From NCBI RefSeq assembly GCF_017591425.1, contig NW_024465885.1:30512501-30576500 (forward strand): DNA of 64,000 nucleotides, written 5' to 3'. Origin of the DNA: Ochotona curzoniae. Taxonomy: Eukaryota; Chordata; Mammalia; Lagomorpha; Ochotonidae. Below are positions 1-10,740 of the stretch, piece by piece. Numbering within the stretch: position 1 is the first letter of the stretch; every line of letters starts with the position of its first letter. Under the pieces are notes generated by a model. That model had not been told where the DNA came from. It ran no database searches and saw only the letters and a program-made list of their open reading frames with translations. Position numbers and translations under genes: made by a program.

Positions 1-1425
1 TTATGAATTACTAAGGAAGTAATGAGGCAGAAAATTTTTTAAGGAAAAGAGCCAAGTATAGATAAAGAAAATAAAAGCCGAAAAGAACCATACAAGAAAG
101 AAAAAACAAAATATGGGAAAATTTTTAAATATTTCAAAAACAACTGCATGGTGAAACAGTAAAACAAAGGCGTGGATAAACTAAGAAATGGTATATTTCA
201 TTAAAACATTAAAGTATGAACTTTTCTTTATTCTTATTTTTAAGTGGCATTGCGTTTCTCTGCTAGCAAAGCCAAACTGAAAGGATAATTTTGTTTATGT
301 ACCCAATTTGCATAATTGTGCAATATAAATTACAATGCTAATTAAGGGCAGCCCTTGGGCTTCTGGAATTGGGTCAAAGTGGCTCCCCAAAGAAGTTAGG
401 GCATTGGCTCTATCCCCTCTCCCACTGCAGGGAAGCTGGGCAAGAGAAAAGAACCTGACAGTGTGTGAAATCTTGTCAGAAATTGTTGAAGACTCAGAAC
501 TGTATGTCTCATTCCCAGACTTGGCTTTTACAACCATCTTTGTGTCATTCTGCAATGTAGTGACTAAAAGCTGCAATTTCTCATAAATGCTATGTTGGCT
601 ATTCTTGACGTATTTCATTTTTCCTCTCCCTGTTTTCTGATTCTAAATATTTTGCAAATTATATATAACTGAGTATGAACCTGGCGTGCAATATTACCTT
701 CCTGGATTATTTCCAGAATTGTCTCAAACTAGTACATGATGTGCCCTGCAGTGGCTCTAGCGAGCCAATGGATGCTGAAATGCTTGTTTCTGAACTTTAG
801 TTAAATATAAATCCTTAAAGCTAATTAACTGTTGCATCATACACACTAAAAATTAGAGGATCTTAAGTTATTGGGTTCACATAACCTTTAGCATTAATTA
901 AAAAAAAGAATATTTCTGAATTCTTAAGTTGAATGCTGGCATAATTGTCATGGGAAAGCCTTGTTCCAAAAGTTAATTTTGTTAGGCCTGTTCCAAAAGT
1001 TATAGTCTCTTGTAATTTGTGGCTCCTGAACTCTGACCTTGAACAAACATATATGCAAAATAGAGAAAAGCAGACTTCAAGTTCTCAGATCCAAAACAAG
1101 ATCAGGGCTCCAAGGAAGACCCAGTGCCCACCTGAAGACCCATGTCTGCTTTCACTATTGCACACCTCTTGAGACTTTGGCTGTCACTTACATAAGGCAT
1201 TTCTCACCTTCTTAACTCAAGGGATTGCAAAATAGTTAAGGCTGCCAGTTCCTATTACATACTCCTGAGTGCAAATTTAGGATGCTACTAGGATCATTAT
1301 GGAAATGGAAAATAAGTGAATTGTTTTTCATCCTTTTTATCTTATCTTTTTGTATGAATTGACATTTTCATCCTGAAAGCACATGAGAAACAAAATGGTA
1401 TGATTTTATATAAATTATATAAATA
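1..1425. other. no recognisable feature
   Basis: AT-rich DNA with no repeat family, exon or RNA gene that I recognise. Short open frames of 75-107 codons occur here but lack any protein signature. Confidence 0.5.
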
Positions 1426-1429
1426 CTGA

Positions 1430-1752
1430 ACACCTCGTCACCAAGGTGATGGCATTAGGAAATGGGGTCTTTAGGAAATGACGAGATGATTGAGGTAGAA
1501 CCCCCATGAATGAATTCAGTATCTTTATAAAAGAGTCTCGAGTAAGCCCCTTTACTGCTTCTAGCACATGAAGCTAGAATAAGAAGACCACTCTCTGTGA
1601 GGCAATGAATTCTCACCAGACATTGATTGAGTCTGTTGTTGCATTGATCCTCACTGTCCCAGTCCCCAGAACTACAAAAATATTAAAAATAAGAAATTCT
1701 GTTGGTTATGGTCTTTGGCACTTTGCTATAGCAGCTTGAACAGACTAAGCTA
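1430..1752 (+). repeat. ERVL-MaLR LTR (MLT1/MST type), old
   Basis: The order of short landmarks matches the MaLR LTR consensus: 'gtgatggcattaggaaatgg', 'tctttataaaagag', 'tctcaccagaca', 'ccagaactac', 'aataagaaattctgtt', and the end 'ctatagcagcttgaacagac'. It is heavily diverged, as expected for a eutherian-age insertion. Family membership is from memory. Confidence 0.75.
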
Positions 1753-1755
1753 TGC

Positions 1756-2685
1756 AGGAAACTAGAGGAAAACCAGGAATATGGACCAAAGAAAAACAAA
1801 TACTCTTGATCCAAAAAGACTGTGGGAGGGGGCTCCAATCAATTCAACCTGCAGTTATGAAATGCGAACAGATTATCAGCAGTAGATCTCACGCAAGATC
1901 CCATACTGCAATCAGCAATGTTTTCATGATCAGTAGAAAAGAGTTTAAATCAGTAGGAAGTATATTGGGATAAATACAAAACCATTATTATTGCATTAAT
2001 TGAAACACCAACACTCATTTCCTTGTTGTACCATCCGTTTTATTCCTTGTAAAATCCAACTTGTTCCTTTCTAATTTTGCCCGGATGATTTGAGTGGAAT
2101 AGTCTCATTCTGATTGCAGAGTAGGGTAACTTTTTTGTTGTTGTTGATTTGTTTTGTGTTTGTTTGGTTGGTTGGTTGTTTGGTTGGTTCTCTTTTGGTT
2201 AGCAAGAGTAGCTTGTCCTCCAGGTGGCAGTGCCTGGGTCCAGGATGAAAATAGAATAGAGCCTGGAAAACCAGTCATTGGACCTACAAGGGGAATGGTA
2301 AGTTCTTAACAGTATCGTTTATTTGTAATGCAAACATATGTTCTTAACTTAAATGTGCTTAACTACATGACTATAGAGTGTGGAATTTTAATTCTGTGTA
2401 TACAACACATACTGATCAAATCTTGGTAATTGGCATGTGTCACCTCAGAAATACACGTGTCTTCAATTTTGGAACATTTAAAACCCCATTAGCTATTTGG
2501 GAATATTTAGTCAATTATTGTTAACCTTAGTAGTCCTACTGTACTATTGAACATCAGAAGCTATTTCTCCTGAAGATTTCCCTCCTTTGTATTCTCTACT
2601 TCTTTTGAAATCAGCTTTAGCTCCTAAATATAAATGACAATATGTGATATATGTCTTTCTGTTACTGATTCATTTTAGTGTACTC
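1756..2685. other. no gene; T/G-rich simple sequence
   Basis: No recognised element except a T/G-rich low-complexity run at about 2131-2192 made of gtt and ggtt units ('ggttggttggttgtttggtt'). Confidence 0.5.
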
Positions 2686-3164
2686 TAGTTCAATCTATGC
2701 TGTTACAAATGGCAGAATTTACGTTCTCTTTTATGAAAACTATTCCAATCTATATAAACCACACACTTTGTGTGATAATGGACAACCAGTATTATTGTCT
2801 ATTGTGAATAGGGAGGCCATGAACGTGAGTGCAAATCTTTTCAGTTGAATGATTCAAAATCCTAAGGATATAGGCCCAGCAATGGGATTGCTTGATAATG
2901 TGATATTTCTATTTCCACTCTTATGAGTGATCTCCATACATTTTTTATGGTCATAATTCACATTCACACCAACAGTGTATGAGTATTTTTTCCACATCCT
3001 CTGTAATTGATTTGCTATTTTTCTTTTTGATGTTAACCATTATAGCCAGGGTAAGATTATAGTTCCCTGTGGTTTTACTTTCTGTTCTAACTATTAGTGA
3101 TTATTTGTTTTCTGTTGATCATTTCGTGTTTTGAGCAGTATCTTACATTCTGTGAACATGAGAT

Positions 3165-3490
3165 CTCTTTTTATTAGAGATTTACTTTATTGCTTTGAAA
3201 AAGAAAGTTGAGGAGATAGAGAGCAAGAAAATGATATTTTCCATCTGCTGGTTCACTCCCCAAATGGGCACAATGTCTGTGGCAGGGCTAGGGAAAATCA
3301 GGAACTAGGAGCTCCATCCAGATTTCCCACATGTGCACAGGGGCCTGACAACTTGCGACATCCTACAGACAATAGCAGAATTGGATCGGAAATGGAGTAG
3401 TCATATCTCAAACTCATACCCATATGAGATGTAGGCATTGTGGATGGTGATTTAACAAGTCATGTGGTAGCTTTGTATCCTCTTCATATT
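3165..3490 (-). repeat. CSINE, old diverged copy
   Basis: Minus-strand CSINE. Its landmarks are 'ggttcactccccaaatgg', 'catgtgcacaggggcctgac', and 'cccatatgagatg' near the tRNA-like head. It is more diverged than the neighbouring copies and inserted into the antisense L1. Confidence 0.7.
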
Positions 3491-3498
3491 ATTACAAC

Positions 3499-3679
3499 GG
3501 GGCTCAGTGCGGTAGCCTAGCAGCTAAATTCCTCACCATGCACGTGCCAGGATTCCATATGGGCAATGGTTCTAGTCCGAGCAGCCCCACTTCATATCCA
3601 GCTCTTCCTGTCTGTTTCTCCTCCTCTCTGTATATCTACTTTTCCAATAAGAATAAAAAGACGTATAAAAAACAAAAAA
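3499..3679 (+). repeat. CSINE with an internal deletion
   Basis: The head ('gcggtagcctagcagctaaa', 'ggttctagtccgagcagcc') joins directly to the CT-rich tail ('ctcctcctctctgtatatct', 'ccaataagaataaaaag'). The middle 150 bp or so, including the 'gtggcctgggaaagcag' core, is missing. The flanks carry a TSD of about 12 bp, 'tattattacaac' (3487-3498) and the same word ending near 3689, so the deleted form itself probably inserted. Confidence 0.85.
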
Positions 3680-3759
3680 TTATTACAACCCACTTTTTTT
3701 TTCATTTTGCATTATAGAGCTCATTTATTTCCTTGGTTAAAGTTATTCTCAGCTATTTT

Positions 3760-4087
3760 TTAAAGATTTAATTTATTTTTTATTGGAAAAGCAGATATAG
3801 AGAGAGGAGGAGCGACAGAGAGGAAGATATTCCATCCAATGACTCACTCCCAAAGAGGACAAAATGGCTAGAGTGTACCAATCAGAAGCCAGGAGCCAGG
3901 AGCCTCCTCTGGGTCTCCCACGCTGGTGCAGAGTTCCAAGGCTTTGAACTGTCCTCCACTGCTTTCCCAGGCCACAAGCAGGGAGCTGGATGGGAAGCAG
4001 GGCTGCCAGGGCTAGAACCACTGTTCCTATGGGATCCTGGCGCTTGCAAAGTGAGAACTTTAGTCACTTAAGCTATCATGCCAGGCC
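3760..4087 (-). repeat. CSINE, full length, young type
   Basis: The T-rich tail starts at 3760 and the head ends in 'catgccaggccc' at 4087. The core 'ctgctttcccaggccacaag' and 'gggagctggatgggaagc' are close to the family consensus. The flanks 'ctcagctatttt' and 'cccagctgtatttt' look like a diverged TSD within L1 DNA. Confidence 0.9.
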
Positions 4088-5224
4088 CTCCCAGCTGTAT
4101 TTTAGAATTATCTTGCCTAGGAGCAATTTTTAAAATTCCTTACTTAGCATTTCTGTTACTGTGCTTTTAAAAACTAGTAGCAATTATTGTATGTTGATTT
4201 TATATCCTGAAACATTGGCTAGTTACAGCATTTTTTTGATTGAGTATTTAGATTTTCCTACTTATAAAATGATGCTATTTACAGTCAGGAATAATTTGAG
4301 CCCCTCCTTTTTATTTAAACTTGTTCCATAAAATTGTTCTGGCTGAAAGTTCCAACATCATGTTGAAATATACTAGTGAAAATAAAAAGCCTTTTGCTCC
4401 TGATTCTATGGAAAATGAGTTTAGCTTTTCCCATTCATTGCAATGTGTGTCACAGATTTGCCATATCAGTATAGCCCTTAATGTATTAAGGAAAATTCTT
4501 TCTACATCTATTTTAATGAAGATTTGTAATAAGTGAAAATAATTTTATGGAATTACTTTTGATGGTTTGTTGCGATTGCTCTATGGCTTTTATCTTTCAT
4601 TTTGTTGACATGATACATGAGCATCAATTGGTTTGTGTGTCCTAAACCATTTTCTTGCCTGTCTCAGATAAATCCCACAGGATCACAGTGAGCGATTGCT
4701 TTTTCAGTGCTATTGGACTCAATTTTCCACTGTGTTGTTGGGAATTTTTGCATATATGTTCATTATGGATATTGTCTGCAGCCCTCTTTATTGTCTGTGG
4801 TGGGAAGTTGAGGCTGTTGTGTTTTGTGAGAGTAATTCCAGTGTCATGGAATGAGTTTGTAAGATACCTTACCTCTTTAAGATTTGGGGATAGTTTTAAA
4901 AGAAATGGCACTTGTTCTCTGAAAGTATGGAAAAATTTAGAATTGAAGCCACTCATACCTTCGTTTGTTGCATTTGTTGGGAGATTTCATTTTTATTTGG
5001 ATCTGCTTACTTGTTCAACATTGGTAGATTCTGAAATTGTTTCAGCTTTTTTCCCCTTAAGTTTTACAGTTTGTTAGTAAATAGTTTTCCATAAAACTAT
5101 CCCATAAAACTAATTTCTGTTGAATTAGCTTTAATGTCTCCCATTTCATCTCTGATTTTGTTTATTTGCATCCTTATATCCTTTCTTTTGAATAGTCTGG
5201 ATAAAAATTTTGTGATATTTTCTT

Positions 5225-6690
5225 TTTAAAAATTATTATTAATTTACATGATATAGTTTTGTAGCTTACAAACTCTTCCCTCTGTCTCCTATTCCTCCCT
5301 TTCCATTCCACCTGTCCTTGACACACACCATTTTCCTCAAATGATTACAATCGCAAAGTCCTTCAGCAACATTCATCAGTCCAAAATTGTGTATCAAGTC
5401 ATTGTAGTTATAGGTAATGATAGAAAATCTAGTATCAAACTGTCAAAGTATATTTAATAATTTGATTGGGAGTCTTCCTTTTGTTTGGGAGTAGAGGTGC
5501 ACACATATTGCAGTATATCTTCACTTTTGTGCAATCTAGTCTCCATTATATAGTTCAGCTATGAGAGTCCATGTATATACATGTTTACCCGTGTTATCTA
5601 TTTGCTTTGTGTTTTGCATGAAAGTTGCTTTGTGTCAGAAAGAACATTTGTCCTTTTGGAATTGTCATATTTCACTGAGCATGATGGTCTCCAGTTGGGA
5701 CCCTTTTGCCATAAATGTCAGAATTTCATTTATTTTCATGGATGATTAATATTCCATTCAGTAGCTATACCACAGTTCCTTTATTTGTTCCTCTTTCAGC
5801 ATGGTTGTTTCCAAGATTTTGCTATTGTGCATTGAGCTTCTGTAAATAAAGGGTTGCAGGTCACTTTCACATATGCAGATTTTACTTCCTTTGAATAGAT
5901 TCCCAGAAGAATCTGGGTCATATGGTAGATCAAGTTTCAGTTGTCTTAGCACTGTTCATGCTGATTTCCATGGTGCCTACACTAACCTACACTCCCAGTA
6001 ACAGTGGATTAGGGTATCTTGTTTGCGAAATTAAGTCAGTTTATGCTGTTGTCTCGGTGAGCTCTGTTACCTTGCTGAGTTTCTGTCTTGTTGATCTTTC
6101 CATTGATACTAGTTGGGGGACTTAAAGTCCCCTACTATTATGGTATTGGACTTTATTCTCCCTTTACCCATAAACATTTGTTTCATGTAGCTAGGTGCCT
6201 TGTTTTTTGGTGCCTAACATTTATAATTACTATTTTTCTTGTAGAACTGATTCCTTAATTGTTTTGTGATGTCCTTTATCATCTCTTTAATGCTTTTCAC
6301 ATCAAACCTATATTATCTGATACTAAAATGGCTTCACCAGCTTACTGTCCTTTACATTAACCTGGAATAACCTTGTCCATCTTTTCACTTTCAGTTTCCA
6401 CATTTATTTGTTAATGAGATATGTCTCCTGTAGGCAACAGTTAGATGGGTCCTGCTTTTTGATCCAGTCTGTTAAACTTGGTCTTGATTGGTGAGCTTTA
6501 GACATTTAGACATTTAGACATTTAGGGTTAGTACTGACAGGTAGTGATTTGATTCTGTCATTTTAACATTGGATTTTTCATTATTTGTTTTAGATTTGAC
6601 TTGGGTTTTATTATCTGTTCTCCATGTTTGCGTTTGGATTTAGTAATTGTTCCTGTTTTCTCTGTAGCACATCTACATTTTTTTAAGGAC
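5225..6690 (-). mobile_element. LINE-1, 3' UTR plus ORF2 pieces (antisense)
   Basis: A T-rich start near 5225 is followed by a 3' UTR ('cttacaaactcttccctctg'). ORF2 end landmarks appear at about 5640-6000 ('tcactgagcatgatggtctc', 'tccatggtgcctacact'). From 6040 the sequence jumps to an upstream ORF2 region ('gatactagttgggggactta', 'tctcctgtaggcaacagtta'), so part of ORF2 is deleted. A small (acatttag)3 tandem lies at 6499-6525. No open ORF2 remains. Confidence 0.7.
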
Positions 6691-6694
6691 AGTT

Positions 6695-7030
6695 ATTTTT
6701 TTTAAGATTTATTTTTATTATTTTTTTTATTGGAAAGGCAGATATACAGAGAGGAGAGACAGAGAGGAAGATCTTCCATCTGATGATTCACTCCCCAAGT
6801 GAGCGCAACAGCTGGTGCAATGCCGATCCGAAACCAGGAGCCTCTTCCAGGTCTCCCACGCGGGTGCAGGGTCCCAAAGCTTTGGGCCGTCCTCAACTGC
6901 TTTCCCGGGCCACAGGCAGGGAGCTGGAAGGGAAGTGGGGCTGCCGGGATAGAACCGGCGCCCATATGGGATCCTGGGCGTGCAAGGCGAGGACCTTAAC
7001 CACTGTGCCACCGCGCCGGGGCCGGACAGA
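6695..7030 (-). repeat. CSINE, full length, with TSD
   Basis: A young CSINE with head 'ggtggcacagtggttaagg' (read on minus) and core 'ctgctttcccgggccacagg'. It is flanked by 'ttttaaggacagtt' at 6681-6694 and again at 7031-7044, a clear 14-bp TSD. It sits in antisense L1 DNA, just left of the U2 fragment. Confidence 0.92.
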
Positions 7031-7049
7031 TTTTAAGGACAGTTTTGGT

Positions 7050-7082
7050 ACACTTGATCTTAACCAAAAGGCCAAGAAGCGA
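7050..7082 (-). pseudogene. U2 snRNA 5'-end fragment (truncated retropseudogene)
   Basis: Read on the minus strand, this is about the first 34 nt of U2 snRNA. Visible words are 'tcgcttcttggcctttt' and 'ggttaagatcaagtgt', with about two changes from the canonical 5' end. The rest of U2 is absent and there is no poly-A. It is flanked by imperfect direct repeats: 'aaggacagttttggta' (7035-7050) and 'aagacagttctggta' (7084-7098). That suggests insertion by L1-type target-primed reverse transcription of a truncated or self-primed U2 RNA. It cannot encode a functional U2, because the Sm site and the branch-point-pairing stem region are not both present. Confidence 0.85.
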
Positions 7083-7099
7083 CAAGACAGTTCTGGTAG

Positions 7100-8480
7100 A
7101 TGCAAAATCTCAGTTTTCATTTACTTTGGAAGTATTTTATTTCATTTTCAAATATAAAGAAAAGCTTTAATGTGTATATTTTTCTGATCTGACTTTTATA
7201 TTATCTGGAACATGACATTACATTCTATTCTGCCCTTTAGGGTTTCCTTTGAGCGGTCCTCGCTTAATCTTACTGAAATTCTTCCATGAATCAATTGACT
7301 TCTCAAGTTGCAAGTTTAAGGGGTTATTTTTGTTGTTGTGTTTTTTTTTAAGTTATATTGAAGAGAGGTTGATCATGATGTGAGTTCTACCCTGGTTTAG
7401 TGCAGATGCAGCTGGCACTTGCTGTTCCTCCTCCAGCCCATGCCATAGGCTTTGACGCAGAGCTCAAAATGACACCTAATATAATACTGATGCAGTCCTG
7501 GAACATTAAATCTACTCTGTTGCCACACCAGTTCAATAGACCCCCACAACTCTTCTGCTTGTTATGTGATTTTAAAAAAACCAGTGGGACACAGTTCTAA
7601 GGCTTAATTCACTTCCTTCATTTACAGTGTTCTTCCCTTCCCACCTGACCTCCAGTGGCTCTCCGATTGCCCCGGGCTACCTGTTCAGTGCAGAAATGCT
7701 CCATTGTCTGTTGATGCTAGATGGGAGGAGTCACAAGCATCCCTCTGTTGCCTACCCAGTTTTCAGGAATCCTGCCCTTTCTCCAAGCATTGTAAAATGT
7801 CGTCATTCTATTCAGGTGTTTTGTTCTTTCCTGTCATATTTTCATCATATTTTCAACAACTAATTGTTTGTCTGATCTTTTTTTTTTTTTGGTCCTGGTT
7901 TTGTTTATTTCTGCTCTGATCCTTGTTATTTATTTTACTCTGCTAGTTTTATATTCAGATTTTTTCTTGCTTTTCTGATGACTATAGCTTCTTCATGAGA
8001 CTTTAAGTCTATTTTTTTTTATGTAGGCTCTCAGTTCTCAATGCTTTGTCTATTTGGTGGTTTCATTTTTCTTTGTTTCAAGAAAGGTTTAAGTTTTCCT
8101 TTTTATTTCTTAATTTACTCATTGGGTGTTCAAGAGGATGTTATTTTATTTCCATATGTTTATAGAATTTCCATAGTTCCTCTTGGTGTTGATTTTACTT
8201 TTGTTCCATGTGGTCAGAGAAGATACATGTTATAATTTCAGATTCTTTAAACTTGATGAAACATATTTTAAAGCCTAAATTTGGCCCATCTTAAATCCTA
8301 TTCTCTGTGCTTATGAGAAAAAAAAATCATGATCTATAGTTGTTTGAGAAAATGTTGTGTTAATATCTAACAAGTTTGTTAGTTGGAAGAATAGTTTCTT
8401 TGTCAATATTTTGTATATATGATCTGTTCATTGATGAAAATAAGAAACAGGAGTAACCAAATGTTACTGTGTTAGAGTTT
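7100..8480 (-). mobile_element. LINE-1 pieces, including endonuclease region (antisense)
   Basis: From about 7870 to 8450 the plus strand reads as antisense L1 endonuclease/linker sequence ('ctcagttctcaatgctttgt', 'ttccatgtggtcagagaaga'). The stretch 7320-7870 begins with a T-rich run and is GC-richer. It may be a separate L1 3' UTR insertion, but I cannot place it firmly. No minus-strand ORF2 frame stays open. Confidence 0.55.
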
Positions 8481-8539
8481 CTCTCTCCTCTTGGATGTAA
8501 TAATGGTTTCTTTTTATGAATATCCTCCAGAACGCCATG

Positions 8540-9172
8540 GAGTGGGCAGGGGTTTGGTACAGTGATTAGGAAGCTGCTTGCAATGCCTATTTCCCATAAT
8601 GCTGTATTCAGTGTCAACTCTGCTTCTGATTCCAGCTTCCTGTAAACCCACATACGGGAGGGCAAATGGTCATAACTGAAATGGTTGAGAAACTTCCAAC
8701 CATGTGGGAGAAACAGATTGATTTCCCAGTTTTTGCTTTGAATTTTTTAAATTTATTTTTATTGGAAAGTCTGACATACAGAGAGGAGAGACAGAGAGGA
8801 AGATTTTCCATCCAATGATTCACTCCCCAAGTGCCACAATGGCTGGAACTGAGCTCATGCCAAGCCAGGAGCTCACAGCCTCTTTCAGGTCTCCCACGCG
8901 GGTACAGTGTCCATTGCAATACGTTGGACCATCCTCCACTTCTTTCCCAGGCCACAGGCAGGGAGCTGTCAGGACTAGAACTGGTGCCCATATGGGATCC
9001 TGGCACAGGCAAGGGAAGAGCTTTAGCCACTAGGCTATTGCTCTGGGTCTCCAGTTTTGCTTTTATAATGACTCAATTTCAGCTCTCACAGCCATTTACC
9101 ATTAGAGGAGTAAACCAGTAGATTTTGGTATCTCTCCCTTTCAAATAAACAGACAGAAAGATTTTAAGTTCA
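8540..9172 (+). repeat. old CSINE, split by a younger CSINE
   Basis: An older CSINE variant with head 'ggtacagtgattaggaagct', 'tgcctatttcccataatgct' and 'ctgattccagcttcctgtaa'. It is interrupted at 8743-9050 by a younger copy and resumes to a tail 'cctttcaaataaacagacag' near 9150. The split arrangement shows two waves of CSINE activity. Confidence 0.8.
8743..9050 (-). repeat. young CSINE nested in an old CSINE
   Basis: A full-length minus-strand copy ('cactccccaagtgccacaat', 'tcccaggccacaggcaggga'). It is flanked by 'ccagtttttgctttgaa' (8726-8742) and 'ccagttttgcttttata' (9051-9067), a slightly diverged TSD of about 15 bp lying inside the older element. Confidence 0.9.
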
Positions 9173-9349
9173 TGAAAATTAAATTGAAATAAGCCAGATT
9201 TTCATGGATTTTAAGGACTCATTGTATAATGATATAATTTTGGACACTATACATGGTATAATATATAAATATATATAATAGTGTATTGTATAATTGCAAG
9301 GACCCATTGTATAATTTTGTGCTTCAGCATTTAGTACATAAATGTTTAT

Positions 9350-9501
9350 AAGTATTTTATTTTTTACTGAATGAGACAGGTGCATGAAAGAGTGAGGTTC
9401 ATGCATAAAAAGGAGATCTACTCTCCTCTGTGTCTCTCTCTAAAGACCACAAGTACAGCGACTGGGCCAGGTGAAAGCCAGGAACCTAATTTGTATGAGG
9501 G
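9350..9501 (-). repeat. old CSINE, 3' part, cut by the ERV
   Basis: A diverged minus-strand CSINE ('ctgaatgagacaggtgcatg', 'tctcctctgtgtctctctct', 'gccaggaacctaattt'). It stops exactly at the retroviral 5' LTR and continues after the 3' LTR at 12509. The two parts are one element with a 3-kb filled site. Confidence 0.8.
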
Positions 9502-9769
9502 TGTTGTGGGCTAAGGAGTTGATCAGCGCTTATTGTGCTGGGCAGGGACAGGAATTGGGTTTGTGATTAAAAACACCTAGACTAATTGAACTCATCTGTA
9601 TCCAATTTCCTGGTTAAATTAGGACCGGGGCGGGGAAGAGTATATAACGAGATGTGAAAGAGCAATAAGAGGAGACGTTGCAGAGACTTTTACCATCACT
9701 GGTCTCCTGTCGGTGCTTCATCCCCAGACCATCGCCCTGTCCACATTACTGGCTTTGCCAGATGGGGCA
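9502..9769 (+). repeat. ERV 5' LTR
   Basis: It begins 'tgttgtgggctaagg' and ends '...gatggggca' (TG...CA). A TATA-like word, 'agtatataacg', lies at about 9639-9649. A weak poly-A-like word, 'caataag', follows at about 9663. It aligns end to end with 12241-12507. Confidence 0.92.
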
Positions 9770-9771
9770 AA

Positions 9772-9789
9772 TGGGGCCTAACATGGGAC
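9772..9789 (+). promoter_or_regulatory. primer-binding site, tRNA-Lys(1,2)-like
   Basis: 'tggggcctaacatgggac' lies 2 nt after the 5' LTR. It resembles the complement of the tRNA-Lys1,2 3' end used by class II retroviruses, with about four differences that fit its age. Confidence 0.8.
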
Positions 9790-9981
9790 GGCACAAAGGA
9801 CAATCTGAAGGAGCCCTGGAATACAAAGGTAAGTTTAGAATTAAAAATTTTCAGGAGTGTAAGTGATTTCATCCTCAGACCTTCTCCCCATCCTGGGGCA
9901 GGAGGGATATTCTGAGGGACCCCAGAAACCTGGGAGCAAGCTAGAATTAAATATTTTGTAGGGGCAAAAGTAAAAGTTATC

Positions 9982-10740
9982 ATGGGGCAAGAGCTCACTA
10001 AAGTGCAGATGATTAAGGGAGTCAGAGATCTGCTCCAGTCACAAGGCCGAAACTCAACTTAAGCCCTCACAGAAGTTTGTTGAAACTGTGACACATCCCC
10101 ATGGTTTGATCTCTGTGTATCTACCTTTTTTCTCTGGCACTTGGTAAAAAATGCTTTATCATCCTCTCAGGGGTAACCCTTCTTTGTAAAATTATCCATA
10201 AGAAGGTACAGGGAGGCACAAGCCAGAGTAAGAAGACAGCGGGGACCCCAAACCAGGGTAAAGGAGAAGGAACCCCAGACCAGACAAAGTCTAGAGAAAC
10301 TGCGTGAAGATTTGCAGGCCTCTACTTTTCTTTTTTTTTTCATTTAAGATTTGCTTATTTTTATGAGAGGAGGAGAGACAGAGAGGAAGATCTTCTGTCC
10401 AATGATTCACTCCCCAAGTGCTGCGCTGATCCAAAGTCAGGATTCAGGAACTTCTTTCTGGGTCTCCCATGCAGGTACAGTGCCCCAATGCTCTGGGCCG
10501 TCCTCCACTGCTTTCCCAGGCCACAAGCAGGGAGCTGGATGGGAAGTGGAGTTGCCGGGATTAGAAAAGGCGCCGATATGGGATCCCGGGGCGTGTTCAA
10601 GGTGATGACTTTAACCACTAGATCATGCTGCCAGGCCCAATTGCGGTCCTCTTCTAAGGAGGAGGAAGGGGAAAAGGATGGAAGTGAGTTTGCCGAGGAT
10701 CCTCCACCTGTAGAGCATGTGCCCATAGAGTGTGTGTTGA
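9982..10740 (+). pseudogene. ERV gag remnant
   Basis: A frame opening at 9982 starts 'MGQELTK' and is followed about 40 codons later by 'TSPWFDL'. Both features are typical of the matrix N-terminus of class II Gag; the initial MG would be a myristoylation signal. In-frame stops occur at 10060 (taa) and 10081 (tga). The frame decays before a CSINE inserted at 10331-10638. After that SINE, 10640-10740 encodes an acidic, proline-containing stretch that may be the Gag spacer region. Capsid and nucleocapsid motifs are not visible, so most of Gag is deleted. The gene cannot make a product. Confidence 0.8.
10331..10638 (-). repeat. young CSINE inserted in the ERV gag region
   Basis: Full-length minus-strand copy from a T-rich tail to 'catgctgccaggccc'. 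The core 'ctgctttcccaggccacaag' is near consensus. It postdates the provirus. Confidence 0.9.

Larger units (their letters stand above)
2690..5220 (-). mobile_element. LINE-1 fragment, ORF2 C-terminal and RT region, interrupted by SINEs
   Basis: Read on the plus strand this is antisense L1. The 2770-3160 part matches the end of ORF2 (the antisense landmarks 'caccaacagtgtatgagt' and 'tccacatcctctgtaatt'). The 3690-3760 and 4090-5220 parts continue into the RT region. CSINEs at 3165-3490, 3499-3679 and 3760-4087 interrupt it. Many stops exist on the minus strand, so it is dead. Plus-strand open frames here, such as 4655-5077, are antisense shadows. Confidence 0.75.

Noticed and set aside
4655..5077. 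140-codon plus-strand frame
   Set aside because: It is the antisense strand of L1 ORF2 RT sequence.
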